Shown here: positions 8,926 to 17,576 of the stretch, piece by piece
Layout of the letters: every line of letters begins with the position of its first letter
How positions within the stretch are numbered: position 1 is the first letter of the stretch
Source: Bacteroidaceae bacterium
Lineage (GTDB): Bacteria > Bacteroidota > Bacteroidia > Bacteroidales > Bacteroidaceae
Direction: 5' to 3'
Assembly (NCBI GenBank): GCA_024688885.1
Contig: JAILDV010000057.1
Span: forward strand, 1-64,000
DNA length: 64,000 nucleotides
Made by a program: the position numbers and the translations under genes
Notes under the pieces: model-generated
The model's input: only the letters and a program-made list of their open reading frames with translations
The model's database searches: none
Told to the model about the DNA's origin: nothing

Positions 8926-9708
8926 ATGACAGAAATTGGAATCAGCGAATACGCGCGTCAGCAGATAAGAAAACTCTTCTCTCAGCGCAATTCTGTAAAC
9001 ACGCTCAAGCGTGATCCGGAACTCACTCAAATCTTCGATAATTTTGCCTTCGATGAGGCACTGAAACTCACGAAGGAGCCCGTGTTGGAAAAGACACGTT
9101 GCATGTGCATTCTTGCCAGCACCATTGGCTGCAACGCCATGCGACAGTTTAAGGTGTATGTGGATGTGTGTCTCAATGTGGGTGTGAAACCACGCGAAAT
9201 CCGTGAGGTCATTTATCAGACAGTTCCTTATGTGGGTTTCTCCAAGATGATTGATTTCTTGCTGGAGATGAATGAGGTGTTTGATGATAACGACATCAAG
9301 TTGCCACTTGACAATCAAGGCACAACGACTGTTGAGAATCGCCGCGAAAGGGGTCGTGAATACATTGACGGCATCTTCGGTGCTGGCACTGCTGAGCAGA
9401 TGGAGAAGAATGTTCCGAAAGGTCAGGAACACATCGTTGAGTTCCTTGAAAGCTACTGTTTTGGTGACTTCTACACCCGTAACGGCATTGACATGCAGCA
9501 TCGTGAGCTTGTCACTTTCTGCCTCTTGGCATCAATGGGTGTTGCACAGCCACAATTGGAACAGCATGGTTTTGGATGTAAGAACATGAAGATTAGCAAG
9601 AAGGAGATGGTGGCTGTCTTGACGGGTATGCTTCCATACATTGGATTCCCAAAGACGCTTAATGCCCTCACTGCTATCAACAAGGCTTATCCGGAAGACG
9701 AGGAATAA
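8926..9708 (+). CDS. carboxymuconolactone decarboxylase family protein
   Basis: 260 residues with two tandem CMD/AhpD-like halves: residues about 40-105 (CMCILASTIGCN, IREVIYQTVPYVGFSK) and about 170-250 (LVTFCLLASMGV, MVAVLTGMLPYIGFPK). The paired FxKxI-like helices are typical of the family, whose members include decarboxylases and AhpD peroxidase partners. The usual CxxC of AhpD is not seen; C59 and C61 form CMC. Function beyond family is not assigned. The 3' end overlaps the convergent HAD gene by 32 bp. Confidence 0.8.
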   Translation: MTEIGISEYARQQIRKLFSQRNSVNTLKRDPELTQIFDNFAFDEALKLTKEPVLEKTRCMCILASTIGCNAMRQFKVYVDVCLNVGVKPREIREVIYQTVPYVGFSKMIDFLLEMNEVFDDNDIKLPLDNQGTTTVENRRERGREYIDGIFGAGTAEQMEKNVPKGQEHIVEFLESYCFGDFYTRNGIDMQHRELVTFCLLASMGVAQPQLEQHGFGCKNMKISKKEMVAVLTGMLPYIGFPKTLNALTAINKAYPEDEE

Positions 9709-10516
9709 ATTTGTCTAAAGCATCGGCTATCCCGTCGGCTTCGTTACTTCCCGTAATGTAGTCGGCGGCTTTTTTTACCACCTCTTGTGCATTGGCCATT
9801 GCAATGCCCAATCCTGCATATTCTATCATTCCGATGTCGTTGAATCCATCGCCAAATGCCATCAGTTCCTCTCGTTGCAAACCGAGGTGAGTGAGAAGTG
9901 CAGCCAATCCCCGAGCCTTCTCAATGCCTTGTGGCACAATCTCCAGAAAGAACGACTCGCTTCGAAAGGCTTCCGCTTGTCCTTGCAGGTGTGTGGCCAT
10001 TTCTTGCTCCAACAGTTGCAATGGTTCAGGATTGCCCACAATCATGCACTTAGAGATGGGGTAGGTGATTTCTTTCAGAAAGTCGGGAACGGGATGTATG
10101 GGCATCTTGTTGCGCATAGATGTGAACTGCACATAAGGATTATTCTCCACATGATTACCTTCCGCTACAATGTGTTCGCCCACATAAGTCAGAATGCTGA
10201 ATCCATGCTTACGAGCGCATTCGCATAGATAAGGCAACACCTCGGGTTTGAGCGTTTGGGCGTAGATTTCTTCTTTGGTTGCCCAGTTGCAGATGCCACC
10301 GCCATTGTAACTGATCACATAGCCGCCAAACTCTGCCAATCTCAATGTGTCAGCATGAGGAGCGATGCCATAGGCAGGTCTGCCTGAGCAGATGGTGACT
10401 TTCACTCCCTGCTTCTGCACACGGATGAGTGTCTCAATCGTGCGTGGTGAGATGGTTTGGTCCTTTTTTACCAATGTCCCATCTATGTCGATAGCTATGA
10501 GTTTGTAGGTTTGCAT
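9677..10516 (-). CDS. Cof-type HAD-IIB family phosphatase
   Basis: 279 residues with all HAD phosphatase motifs: nucleophile D10 and acid D12 in IDIDGTL, the SGRP threonine/serine motif (TICSGRPAYG), a cap domain in the middle, and the metal site GDGFNDIGM near the C-terminus. It probably hydrolyses a sugar phosphate or similar metabolite in the cytoplasm; the substrate cannot be read from sequence. The start is fixed because the catalytic motif begins nine residues in. The promoter box sits only four bases before the ATG, implying a leaderless mRNA. Confidence 0.88.
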   Translation of the reverse strand: MQTYKLIAIDIDGTLVKKDQTISPRTIETLIRVQKQGVKVTICSGRPAYGIAPHADTLRLAEFGGYVISYNGGGICNWATKEEIYAQTLKPEVLPYLCECARKHGFSILTYVGEHIVAEGNHVENNPYVQFTSMRNKMPIHPVPDFLKEITYPISKCMIVGNPEPLQLLEQEMATHLQGQAEAFRSESFFLEIVPQGIEKARGLAALLTHLGLQREELMAFGDGFNDIGMIEYAGLGIAMANAQEVVKKAADYITGSNEADGIADALDKFIPRLPDKPC

Positions 10517-10520
10517 ATTG

Positions 10521-10528
10521 CAAAGGTA
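10521..10528 (-). promoter_or_regulatory. promoter of the HAD gene (possibly leaderless)
   Basis: TACCTTTG on the minus strand ends four bases before the ATG at 10516. With the usual box-to-start distance, transcription would begin at or next to the A of the ATG. The -33 region is weak. Confidence 0.5.
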
Positions 10529-10618
10529 CGAAATTTGAGTGAAAAGTGAAGTGTGTATAGTGAAAAATCTATTTTACCGAAGCCAATGAGGGTTGAACAG
10601 TTATGTCTTGCTCACTCG

Positions 10619-10801
10619 CGCATGCAAGTGTATTCCACAAACGAATGTAAGTCTTGCCCGTAAACGAACGTAAGTGTCCCTCACAAACGAGTTGCAAAAC
10701 GTGGAAAAGTCTACGTTTTAGGAAAAAACATTAGAAAAGTCTAACTTTTTTCCGATTTATTTAGACTCTTTTTGTCTTCCCCTTTTCTTTCCGTAACTTT
10801 G
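10619..10801 (+). repeat. intergenic repeat family, copy A: 23-bp tandem units leading into a promoter
   Basis: Three 23-bp units (10619-10641, 10642-10664, 10665-10687; consensus CGAACGTAAGT then TTGCCCGTAAA) plus a partial unit are followed by about 100 bp ending in CCGTAACTTTG. The same arrangement, with a 51-bp exact match (10647-10697), recurs at 54289-54561. The period is not a multiple of three, so the units are not coding. Nothing identifies a transposase. Confidence 0.85.
10771..10801 (+). promoter_or_regulatory. promoter at the end of repeat copy A
   Basis: TTTG (10771-10774), 19-bp spacer, TAACTTTG (10794-10801): a strong Bacteroidetes promoter. It reads into the heptamers at 10811 and the second 23-bp array, with no gene until 11553, so the product may be a non-coding RNA or a very long leader. 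Confidence 0.65.
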
Positions 10802-10810
10802 TATCGGATA

Positions 10811-10840
10811 AGGTTAAAGTTAAAAGGTTAAAAAGTTAAA
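10811..10840 (+). repeat. GTTAAAA-type heptamer array
   Basis: GGTTAAA, GTTAAAA, GGTTAAA, AAGTTAA in near-perfect 7-bp register, 10 bp after the copy A promoter. In copy B a CTGTCAA array occupies the equivalent place. Confidence 0.6.
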
Positions 10841-10896
10841 TTCAAATCCTTTGTGCTTTTTTTCATTTTAGCACAGCGCCTCCTCTTCCCTCTACA

Positions 10897-11034
10897 TCAT
10901 CTCGCAGAACTCCCTTTCGTCATCTCCACTCACGCTTGCTCGTATTCACCACTGCATCACACTCGTCATCTCCGCTTCGTCCCTTTCGTCATCTCCTCGT
11001 TCTCCCTTCCGTCATCTCTAAGCTCTGTAGCGAG
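10897..11034 (+). repeat. second 23-bp-period tandem array
   Basis: Six units begin at 10897, 10920, 10943, 10966, 10989 and 11012, exactly 23 bp apart. Most open with TCATCTC and end in TTTCG or a variant; the third unit is degenerate. The sequence is pyrimidine-rich and not coding (23 is not a multiple of 3). An 8-bp inverted repeat CTTGGTGC/GCACCAAG (11042-11049, 11092-11099) follows. Confidence 0.75.
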
Positions 11035-11163
11035 TTTATGCCTTGGTGCTCAATGTGCTGATTGCTGTTGTTAATGAGAAATCAGGTGGAGGCACCAAGC
11101 CCACCCTTTGAGTAAATGAGAAATGAAGCATGTTCGTCATATTTTGACTAACGTGTTCGCAAC

Positions 11164-11387
11164 ATTTCTAAAGTTTCAAAAATAATTTTGCAAGTTGGAA
11201 AGAAAATACCCCAACTTTGAAAAAAAAAATTACAACTTTAGAAATTTTGTTTCTACGGCAGTCAAAGTTTGTCGCATCACTGACTCATCACTAATTGTCC
11301 TTGCTAGTCAAACACATGTATTTGCAGATGTTCCATAAATTATCATCAATTAACCACAAATTTTTTATGAATTTAATATTTGTGGTT
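11164..11387. other. A/T-rich region with nested hairpins upstream of the lipoprotein gene
   Basis: A 12-bp perfect inverted repeat ATTTCTAAAGTT/AACTTTAGAAAT (11164-11175, 11234-11245) encloses a second stem CAAGTTGG/CCAACTTTG, and AACCACAAAT/ATTTGTGGTT (11352-11361, 11378-11387) forms another hairpin. No open frame of interest. Could be terminators or RNA structure. Confidence 0.5.
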
Positions 11388-11471
11388 TTCGTCGAATTGA
11401 CGTTTGGTGCAATAATTACGAGAATTTATGGATGGAATTATTCCTAATTATGACAATTTGTTTCATAAAAT

Positions 11472-11502
11472 TTTGTTCTGTTGTTGAGAATTTGTATCTT
11501 TG
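11472..11502 (+). promoter_or_regulatory. lipoprotein gene promoter
   Basis: TTTG (11472-11475), 19-bp spacer, TATCTTTG (11495-11502); leader of about 45 nt to the ATG at 11553. Confidence 0.75.
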
Positions 11503-11552
11503 CGAAGCGATTAACAATCTTTTTTTCAACAAACACTTAAATTTCAAACAAC

Positions 11553-13091
11553 ATGAGAGAAAAACACCTATTCAAGTTTGCCACAATGCTCATCGCTGTA
11601 CTGATGTGCTTGGCAATGATTATGTCGTGTAGCAAGGACGACGATGACAAGAGTGTTAAATCAGGAGAAAACAATGACAATAAGGTCGAGCTGATGGGTA
11701 GCTGGACACTCATATCCTGCGACGAGAACGGCTCTCCTATTGGCGCAACCTATACTTTTTCTGATAATGGTACAGGCACTATTGCGGGAGGGGGCAAGTC
11801 CACGACGTTTACATACACCTACAAAGCCAATGGAGAATTCACTATCACCCTTTCAGATAGCAACCACTTTATGAAAGGTCTCATTGCCGTTTCTGGAAAT
11901 ACTGCAAGTGGCACCTATCGGTGGAATGACGGTTCCACAGACCACCATTTCAGTTTTAAGAAAAGTGACGGCAGCACACCCGACGATGATTCTGGCAACG
12001 ACGATAAAGGCGAAGAGAAACCTGCATTCAAACTTAATGATGGAGATCCCATTCCTGCATCTATCAAAGCGAATCCTGCGGCATATGGTTTCGAGGTAAT
12101 ACAGGTAAATGTTGACAAGTATTCATACGATGAGAGTTCAACGATTCGATACACCGAACTGTTTGCCGAACAGGACAGCGAAGGTTTCTTCATACTTGGA
12201 GATGTTGATGGGATAGGCAACATCTACCATACGTGGAGTACCATTAAATCCTATGATTTACCATTCGAATACACCTTTGACGGACTCTACAATCTAAATA
12301 CAGGTGACAAATATTATAGTAAGTACGACGGCGATGCACAACAACGGATCTTGATATTGCCAGCAACACACGAACTACAGAAAGTACACTGGCTTGACAC
12401 GGAGGTCAAAACAGTCAATTCCGATGCTTCGCCATACTTGAGTTCATACGGTTATAATACTTCAGGAAGTGTTTTCTTTGATGTGTATGATAATGTCGAT
12501 GTATCTTCACAAGTGCAAGTCAGTTATTCCGACTCATGGCTAACAGGTAGGATACGTGTGGCATATAGAAAAGGAGAAGACAACAACAATGCCACCCGTA
12601 TAGCTATAGACTATGCAAAAACTCAAAACACCGGCAATGACCGCACAGGCTATATATACATCACCGTTACGGGGATAGACGGAAAGTCTTACACCCAGAC
12701 ATATACCATAATACAATCAGGTGCATCATCAAGTGGTGGCAACTCGGGAGGAGGTACAACACCAAGCTCAGGCACATCTTCCAATCTTGTTACAGGAAAG
12801 GTTGCAGCAACCGTTAAAGCCATTGGTCCAGGAGTGTCCTATGATAGTTATGCAAGTTATGTCAATGGGAAAACGACCCGGGTTGATTATGAGTACAATC
12901 CCTCGACTGGCAAATACTATGTATATGGGGGGACCTATGATTCAAATTCCAGCGCCAATGGCGGAAAAGGGGTTCGATATAACGCACAAAAGGGATATAA
13001 TTCTATCACCATTGACAATGGCTACTACTACGATTATTCCATGAGGATTTCATATCGATGGGAAATAGTGCTACAAGTGACCTTACCATAA
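11553..13091 (+). CDS. lipoprotein with lipocalin-like and BACON-like domains
   Basis: 512 residues. A lipoprotein signal peptide ends at Cys26 (AMIMSC), followed by an acidic SKDDDDK stretch of the kind seen on surface-exposed Bacteroidetes lipoproteins. Residues about 46-135 look like a lipocalin-type beta-barrel (LMGSWTLISCDENG start, alternating strands). Residues about 290-390 end in GYIYITVTGIDGKSY...TIIQSG, resembling a BACON domain. A Ser/Gly linker (about 391-412) leads to a Tyr/Asn-rich C-terminal domain I do not recognise. It has its own promoter and terminator, so it is a single-gene unit. A surface carbohydrate- or protein-binding role is inference. Confidence 0.7.
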   Translation: MREKHLFKFATMLIAVLMCLAMIMSCSKDDDDKSVKSGENNDNKVELMGSWTLISCDENGSPIGATYTFSDNGTGTIAGGGKSTTFTYTYKANGEFTITLSDSNHFMKGLIAVSGNTASGTYRWNDGSTDHHFSFKKSDGSTPDDDSGNDDKGEEKPAFKLNDGDPIPASIKANPAAYGFEVIQVNVDKYSYDESSTIRYTELFAEQDSEGFFILGDVDGIGNIYHTWSTIKSYDLPFEYTFDGLYNLNTGDKYYSKYDGDAQQRILILPATHELQKVHWLDTEVKTVNSDASPYLSSYGYNTSGSVFFDVYDNVDVSSQVQVSYSDSWLTGRIRVAYRKGEDNNNATRIAIDYAKTQNTGNDRTGYIYITVTGIDGKSYTQTYTIIQSGASSSGGNSGGGTTPSSGTSSNLVTGKVAATVKAIGPGVSYDSYASYVNGKTTRVDYEYNPSTGKYYVYGGTYDSNSSANGGKGVRYNAQKGYNSITIDNGYYYDYSMRISYRWEIVLQVTLP

Positions 13092-13110
13092 CATCTAATC
13101 ACATAAATGC

Positions 13111-13152
13111 AACAAGAGGCCGTGTCAAAAGTAACAGACACGACCTCTTGTT
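13111..13152 (+). terminator. hairpin after the lipoprotein gene
   Basis: 16-bp stem AACAAGAGGCCGTGTC/GACACGACCTCTTGTT with one mismatch and a 10-nt loop, 20 bp past the stop; only a short T-rich tail. The rest of the 368-bp gap to 13459 shows only the promoter at 13426. Confidence 0.7.
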
Positions 13153-13425
13153 AGTTTCGCTTTCAATCCAATAAAAAAACTTAAGTAAGCATATTTGTTC
13201 ACAATCACAAGCCCACCATTCTTTGGGATGCTCTTTGTTGACGACATTCATTAATTAAAATCACTAAAGATATGTTCTTTAATTCGCAGAGATAGGAAAT
13301 AGCCAATTATGTAATCGTGCCAGTGTGGTATTCGGAAAATTCTGTATAGGATGTAAGAGGGGGAAAAGATGACGAAAAAAGATTTAAATGACACCAATAA
13401 TTTTTAAAAAGTCGTAACTTAATCG

Positions 13426-13433
13426 TATCTTTG
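13426..13433 (+). promoter_or_regulatory. promoter of the small exported protein gene
   Basis: TATCTTTG, 26 bp before the ATG at 13460; -33 region is T-rich without a clear TTG. Confidence 0.6.
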
Positions 13434-13459
13434 CACTCACAAAATAAAGAACAAAGCTT

Positions 13460-13867
13460 ATGAAGAAATTGTTTATGATAGGAATGCTGGCGCTGGTGGC
13501 TGTGAGCAGCTGGGCGCAGGAACAGTTTCAGGGCATGTTTCAGTGTGAGGCGTTGAAGGCGTCGATGGTCATCAATTTGGCGGAAAAGAAGATTCCGCTG
13601 AAGGATTTTGATGGCGAAGACACGTATGGCTATGTGAAGGGAGAACTGAACGGCACATGGGTGATTCTGAAGGTCAAGGAGGTGAAGGACAAGAAAGCGG
13701 TGGTGAGGATGGTGAGCGATATCGGCTATGATGCGCAGGATGTGGAGTTGAGGCTGACGGAGGAGGGTGACATTGAGTTGCGGCTGATGGGCGATCAGGT
13801 GATGAAGACGACCGAGAAGGGTAAGTATGTGAAGATGCCGAAGGTGTCGGTGTTTAAGAAAGAATGA
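13460..13867 (+). CDS. small exported protein, function unknown
   Basis: 135 residues. Signal peptide with SPase I site SWA|Q near residue 19, then a Lys/Glu/Val-rich domain of alternating strands with no cysteine pair, motif or repeat that I recognise (FQGMFQCEALKASMVI, ELRLTEEGDIELRLMG). Predicted periplasmic or secreted. It has its own promoter, and an inverted repeat follows at 13911. Confidence 0.65.
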   Translation: MKKLFMIGMLALVAVSSWAQEQFQGMFQCEALKASMVINLAEKKIPLKDFDGEDTYGYVKGELNGTWVILKVKEVKDKKAVVRMVSDIGYDAQDVELRLTEEGDIELRLMGDQVMKTTEKGKYVKMPKVSVFKKE

Positions 13868-13910
13868 ATAACTCAACTTTCTGAAGTAGTTAAGTGGTCA
13901 GTAGTTAAGT

Positions 13911-13967
13911 AGTTAAGCCGATACTCAGGCAGGTTGGAAATGCCCGGATACAGGTAATGGCTTAACT
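13911..13967. other. inverted repeat between the small exported protein gene and uvrD
   Basis: AGTTAAGCC (13911-13919) pairs with GGCTTAACT (13959-13967). Several AGTAGTTAAG copies lie just before it. No TAnnTTTG box was found upstream of uvrD. Possible terminator or repeat remnant. Confidence 0.35.
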
Positions 13968-14033
13968 CTTAAGCGAAGCGATAACTCCTAAAACTCCTTA
14001 ACTCCAAAAAAGTTGAGCACTTGCGAAACTTTA

Positions 14034-16376
14034 ATGAATAATTATTTAGATACATTCAACCCGCCACAACGGGCGGCAGTGGAATATTGCGAGGGACCTT
14101 CGCTGGTGATTGCCGGTGCAGGGTCGGGCAAGACGAGGGTGCTGACCTACAAGATTGCCTATCTGATGCAGCAAGGCTACCAACCTTGGTCAATTTTGGC
14201 GCTGACGTTCACGAACAAGGCGGCTGGCGAGATGAAGGAACGCATTGCGAAGATAGTGGGGGAGGATTATGCACGGATGATATGGATGGGTACGTTCCAC
14301 AGCATCTTTCTTCGCATTCTGCGGCAGGAACATGAGAAGATTGGTTTTTCGCAGAACTTCACCATTTATGATGCTTCGGACAGCAAGAGTCTTGTCAAGT
14401 CCATCATCAAGGAGATGGAACTGGACGATAAGACGTATAAGCCGGGCACCGTGCAGGGCATCATCAGCAATGCCAAGAACCAACTGGTGACTGCAGAGCA
14501 GTATGTAGGAAACCCTGCCAACCGGCAAGCGGATGCACGGCACAACATGGCGATGTTGGGACAAATTTTCCAACGCTACAGCAACCGTTGCCGCCAAAGT
14601 GATGCGATGGATTTTGATGACATCTTGCTTTACACCTATCTGCTGTTTGAACGCTATCCCGACGTGCTGGAGAAATGGGAGCAACGGTTCAGGTATGTGT
14701 TGGTGGATGAATATCAAGACACAAACTTTGCGCAGCACCGCATTGTGTGGCAACTGACGAAGAATCATCAGCATGTCTGTGTGGTGGGCGATGATGCACA
14801 AAGCATCTATAGTTTCCGAGGCGCCAATATAGACAATATCCTGACTTTTCAGAAGATATACGAAGGAGCGAAGCTCTTTAAGTTGGAACGGAATTACCGT
14901 TCAACGCAGAATATCGTGGAGGCTGCCAACAGCCTGATCAAGAAGAACAGCCATCAAATTCGCAAGGACATTTTTTCGGAGAATGACAGAGGAGAGAAAC
15001 TGCATGTGATGGACACTCATTCAGACCTTGAGGAGGCGAAGATGGTGGTGAATGCCATTCGCAGCATCAAGCGGAGGGAAGGGTACGAATATTCGGATTT
15101 TGCTGTCTTGTACCGCACGAATGCACAAAGCCGTGTGTTTGAGGATACACTTCGCAAGGAGGCAATGCCTTACCGCATTTATGGTGGGTTATCGTTCTAT
15201 CAGCGCAAGGAAATCAAGGATGTCATAGCCTACTTCCGATTGGCGGTGAATCCCAATGATGAGGAAGCTTTCAAGCGCGTCATCAACTATCCGGCAAGAG
15301 GAATAGGACAGACAACGGTGAGCAAGATATTGCAGACGGCAACGGCACATGATGTGAGCCTTTGGACGGTGATAGGTGCGCCGGAGCAGTATGAATTGGG
15401 CGTGAACAAAGGTACGCTCACGAAGATTGGGCAATTCCGTGAACTGATTGAATCATTCATCGAACAAGCTCGGACACTTCCTGCCAATCAGGTGGGTACT
15501 GCCATCGTGAAACAAAGTGGCATCATTGCCGACATCTATCAGGACACCACACCGGAAAACTTGTCGCGTCAGGAGAATGTGGAGGAGTTGATGAACGGTA
15601 TGAGTGACTTTTGCGACATGCGCATGGAAGAAGGCAACGAAAACATTTCACTGAGCGATTATCTGTCGGAGGTGTCGTTGATGAGCGATGTGGACAGCGA
15701 TAAAGGTGATGACGGACACAAAATCACGCTCATGACCATTCATTCGGCAAAAGGATTGGAATTCAACACCGTGTTTGTGGTGGGTTTGGAAGAAGGACTG
15801 TTTCCCAGCGATATGGTGTCGGGCAACCCACGAGAGATGGAAGAGGAACGCCGCTTGTTCTATGTGGCCATCACACGCGCCAAAACCCATTGCTACCTCT
15901 CCTATGCACAATGCCGTTTCCGTTACGGACAGATGGAATTTTCTTCTCCCAGCCGCTTTCTCAAAGACATTGACCCTAAATATCTTGACAAGCAGCAAAG
16001 CATGTTCTCCTTCCGCAAGAGCATGGACGATGAAGTGAGTCTTCCTTGGCAACGGAAGGGAGGACTGTTTGGTGGTGGTGAACGGCAGGAATCGTCACGT
16101 CCTTTCCGACCGACCATCCCATCTGCCAAACCCGTTCCATCAGCAAGACCTACATCAACAAGGCCTGTGTCATCCGTTTCGCAAGCGTCCGCATCGCTGC
16201 CACGTGGAGGTGAAGGATTGAAAGAAGGAAACATCATCCTCCATAACCGCTTTGGGCGAGGAGAAGTTCTTCGCGTCGAAGGCACTGGCGACAACACCAA
16301 AGCTACCGTTCAGTTTGAGAATGTGGGTACGAAGCAATTATTGCTGAAATTCGCTAAATTTGAAGTGATAGATTGA
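14034..16376 (+). CDS. UvrD/PcrA-type superfamily 1 DNA helicase
   Basis: 780 residues from ATG 14034; the frame extends to a TTG at 14013 but the ATG gives the normal N-terminus (LNPPQ-like FNPPQRAAV, the Q motif). All SF1A motifs are present in order: GAGSGKT, LTFTNKAAGEM, VDEYQDTN, GDDAQSIYSFRGA, ERNYRST, MTIHSAKGLEF and VAITRAK. After a Pro/Ser-rich linker the C-terminus (LHNRFGRGEV...LLLKFAKFEVI) resembles the PcrA Tudor-like domain that contacts RNA polymerase. Role: unwinding in nucleotide-excision and mismatch repair, with MutL elsewhere in the window. nspC follows after one base. Confidence 0.93.
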   Translation: MNNYLDTFNPPQRAAVEYCEGPSLVIAGAGSGKTRVLTYKIAYLMQQGYQPWSILALTFTNKAAGEMKERIAKIVGEDYARMIWMGTFHSIFLRILRQEHEKIGFSQNFTIYDASDSKSLVKSIIKEMELDDKTYKPGTVQGIISNAKNQLVTAEQYVGNPANRQADARHNMAMLGQIFQRYSNRCRQSDAMDFDDILLYTYLLFERYPDVLEKWEQRFRYVLVDEYQDTNFAQHRIVWQLTKNHQHVCVVGDDAQSIYSFRGANIDNILTFQKIYEGAKLFKLERNYRSTQNIVEAANSLIKKNSHQIRKDIFSENDRGEKLHVMDTHSDLEEAKMVVNAIRSIKRREGYEYSDFAVLYRTNAQSRVFEDTLRKEAMPYRIYGGLSFYQRKEIKDVIAYFRLAVNPNDEEAFKRVINYPARGIGQTTVSKILQTATAHDVSLWTVIGAPEQYELGVNKGTLTKIGQFRELIESFIEQARTLPANQVGTAIVKQSGIIADIYQDTTPENLSRQENVEELMNGMSDFCDMRMEEGNENISLSDYLSEVSLMSDVDSDKGDDGHKITLMTIHSAKGLEFNTVFVVGLEEGLFPSDMVSGNPREMEEERRLFYVAITRAKTHCYLSYAQCRFRYGQMEFSSPSRFLKDIDPKYLDKQQSMFSFRKSMDDEVSLPWQRKGGLFGGGERQESSRPFRPTIPSAKPVPSARPTSTRPVSSVSQASASLPRGGEGLKEGNIILHNRFGRGEVLRVEGTGDNTKATVQFENVGTKQLLLKFAKFEVID

Positions 16377-16377
16377 C

Positions 16378-17550
16378 ATGACCTTACTTGAAAGAAACAT
16401 AGAAAAGATACCTTCTCCCTGCTACGTGATGGAGGAGTCACTTTTGCGCCGCAATCTTACGCTGATCCGTAGTGTGGCACAGAGAGCCAATGTGGAAATC
16501 ATCTTGGCATTCAAGGCTTTTGCCTTATGGAAGAGTTTTCCAGTTTTCCGTGAGTACATCAGCCATACGACAGCTTCGTCGTTGTTTGAGGCACGTTTGG
16601 CAAAAGAGGAATTTGGAAGTAAGGCGCACACCTATTCCCCTGCTTATACGGAAGAGGAGTTCGAAGAGATACTTGATTGCTCCAGCCACATCACGTTCAA
16701 TTCGATGAGCCAATACATGCGGTTCGCTCCGAAAGTGCAGGGTAAGGCGTCTATCGGCATTCGTGTCAATCCTGAATACAGCGAGATAGAGACGGAACTC
16801 TACAATCCTTGTGCGCCAGGATCTCGTTTCGGCGTCTTGGCAAAAGACCTGCCTGAGCAGCTTCCATCGGACATAGAGGGATTTCACATTCATTGCCATT
16901 GCGAATCGGGCAGTGATGTGTTTGCACGTACATTAGAGCATATTGAAGCAAAGTTCTCGAAGTGGTTTCCACAATTGAATTGGATTAATTTCGGTGGTGG
17001 GCATTTGATGACACGTAAGGATTACGATGTGGAATTGCTCATCAAAACCTTGCAAGACTTCCATACCCGCTATCCACATCTGAGAATCATTCTGGAACCA
17101 GGCAGTGCCTTTGCGTGGCAAACCGGACCACTCGTGACTAAGGTGGTGGACATCGTGGAGAATGCTGGCATCAAGACCGCAATTATCAATGCCAGCTTCA
17201 CCTGTCACATGCCCGATTGTCTAGAGATGCCCTACCAGCCAGCCATACGCCATGCGGAGATGGTTGATTTCAATTGTCAATTGTCAACTGTCAATTGTCA
17301 ATTGTCAACTGTCTACCGAATCGGTGGCAACTCTTGTCTTTCTGGTGACTTTATGGGCTATTGGCGTTTTGACCATGAATTGCAGATTGGGGAAACCCTA
17401 ATTTTCGAAGATATGATACACTATACTACTGTGAAGACAACGATGTTCAACGGTATTGGGCATCCTTCCATCGGCATGTTGCATGAGGATGGAACGTTCG
17501 AACTTTTTCGCCGTTACACATACGAAGACTATCGTGATAGGATGTGCTGA
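16378..17550 (+). CDS. nspC: carboxynorspermidine/carboxyspermidine decarboxylase
   Basis: 390 residues of the fold-III PLP decarboxylase family. PLP lysine K46 lies in LAFKAFALW; the substrate and cofactor motifs HCHCESGSD (171-180), NWINFGGGH (201-209) and EPGSAFAW (240-247) and the C-terminal FNGIGHPSIGML are typical of NspC, the last step of the carboxyspermidine route to spermidine. The gene starts one base after the uvrD stop. Residues 298-313 come from a 42-bp heptamer array inserted in frame just before the conserved GGNSCLSGDFMG. The partner dehydrogenase is not in the window. Confidence 0.9.
   Translation: MTLLERNIEKIPSPCYVMEESLLRRNLTLIRSVAQRANVEIILAFKAFALWKSFPVFREYISHTTASSLFEARLAKEEFGSKAHTYSPAYTEEEFEEILDCSSHITFNSMSQYMRFAPKVQGKASIGIRVNPEYSEIETELYNPCAPGSRFGVLAKDLPEQLPSDIEGFHIHCHCESGSDVFARTLEHIEAKFSKWFPQLNWINFGGGHLMTRKDYDVELLIKTLQDFHTRYPHLRIILEPGSAFAWQTGPLVTKVVDIVENAGIKTAIINASFTCHMPDCLEMPYQPAIRHAEMVDFNCQLSTVNCQLSTVYRIGGNSCLSGDFMGYWRFDHELQIGETLIFEDMIHYTTVKTTMFNGIGHPSIGMLHEDGTFELFRRYTYEDYRDRMC
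17272..17313 (+). repeat. heptamer array inside nspC
   Basis: Six units AATTGTC/AACTGTC, 42 bp, a multiple of 21 so the frame is kept. Read in the coding sense the unit is open in all frames. Confidence 0.9.
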
Positions 17551-17576
17551 AGTATGCAGATACAAAAGAAAAACAC

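Noticed and set aside
8740..9501. 253-codon minus frame over the CMD-like gene
   Set aside because: Overlaps both divergent promoters and mirrors the CMD coding sequence.
10853..11074. 73-codon plus frame in the non-coding tract
   Set aside because: It reads across the 23-bp array, whose period is not a multiple of three; composition is Ser/His/Leu-rich without a domain.
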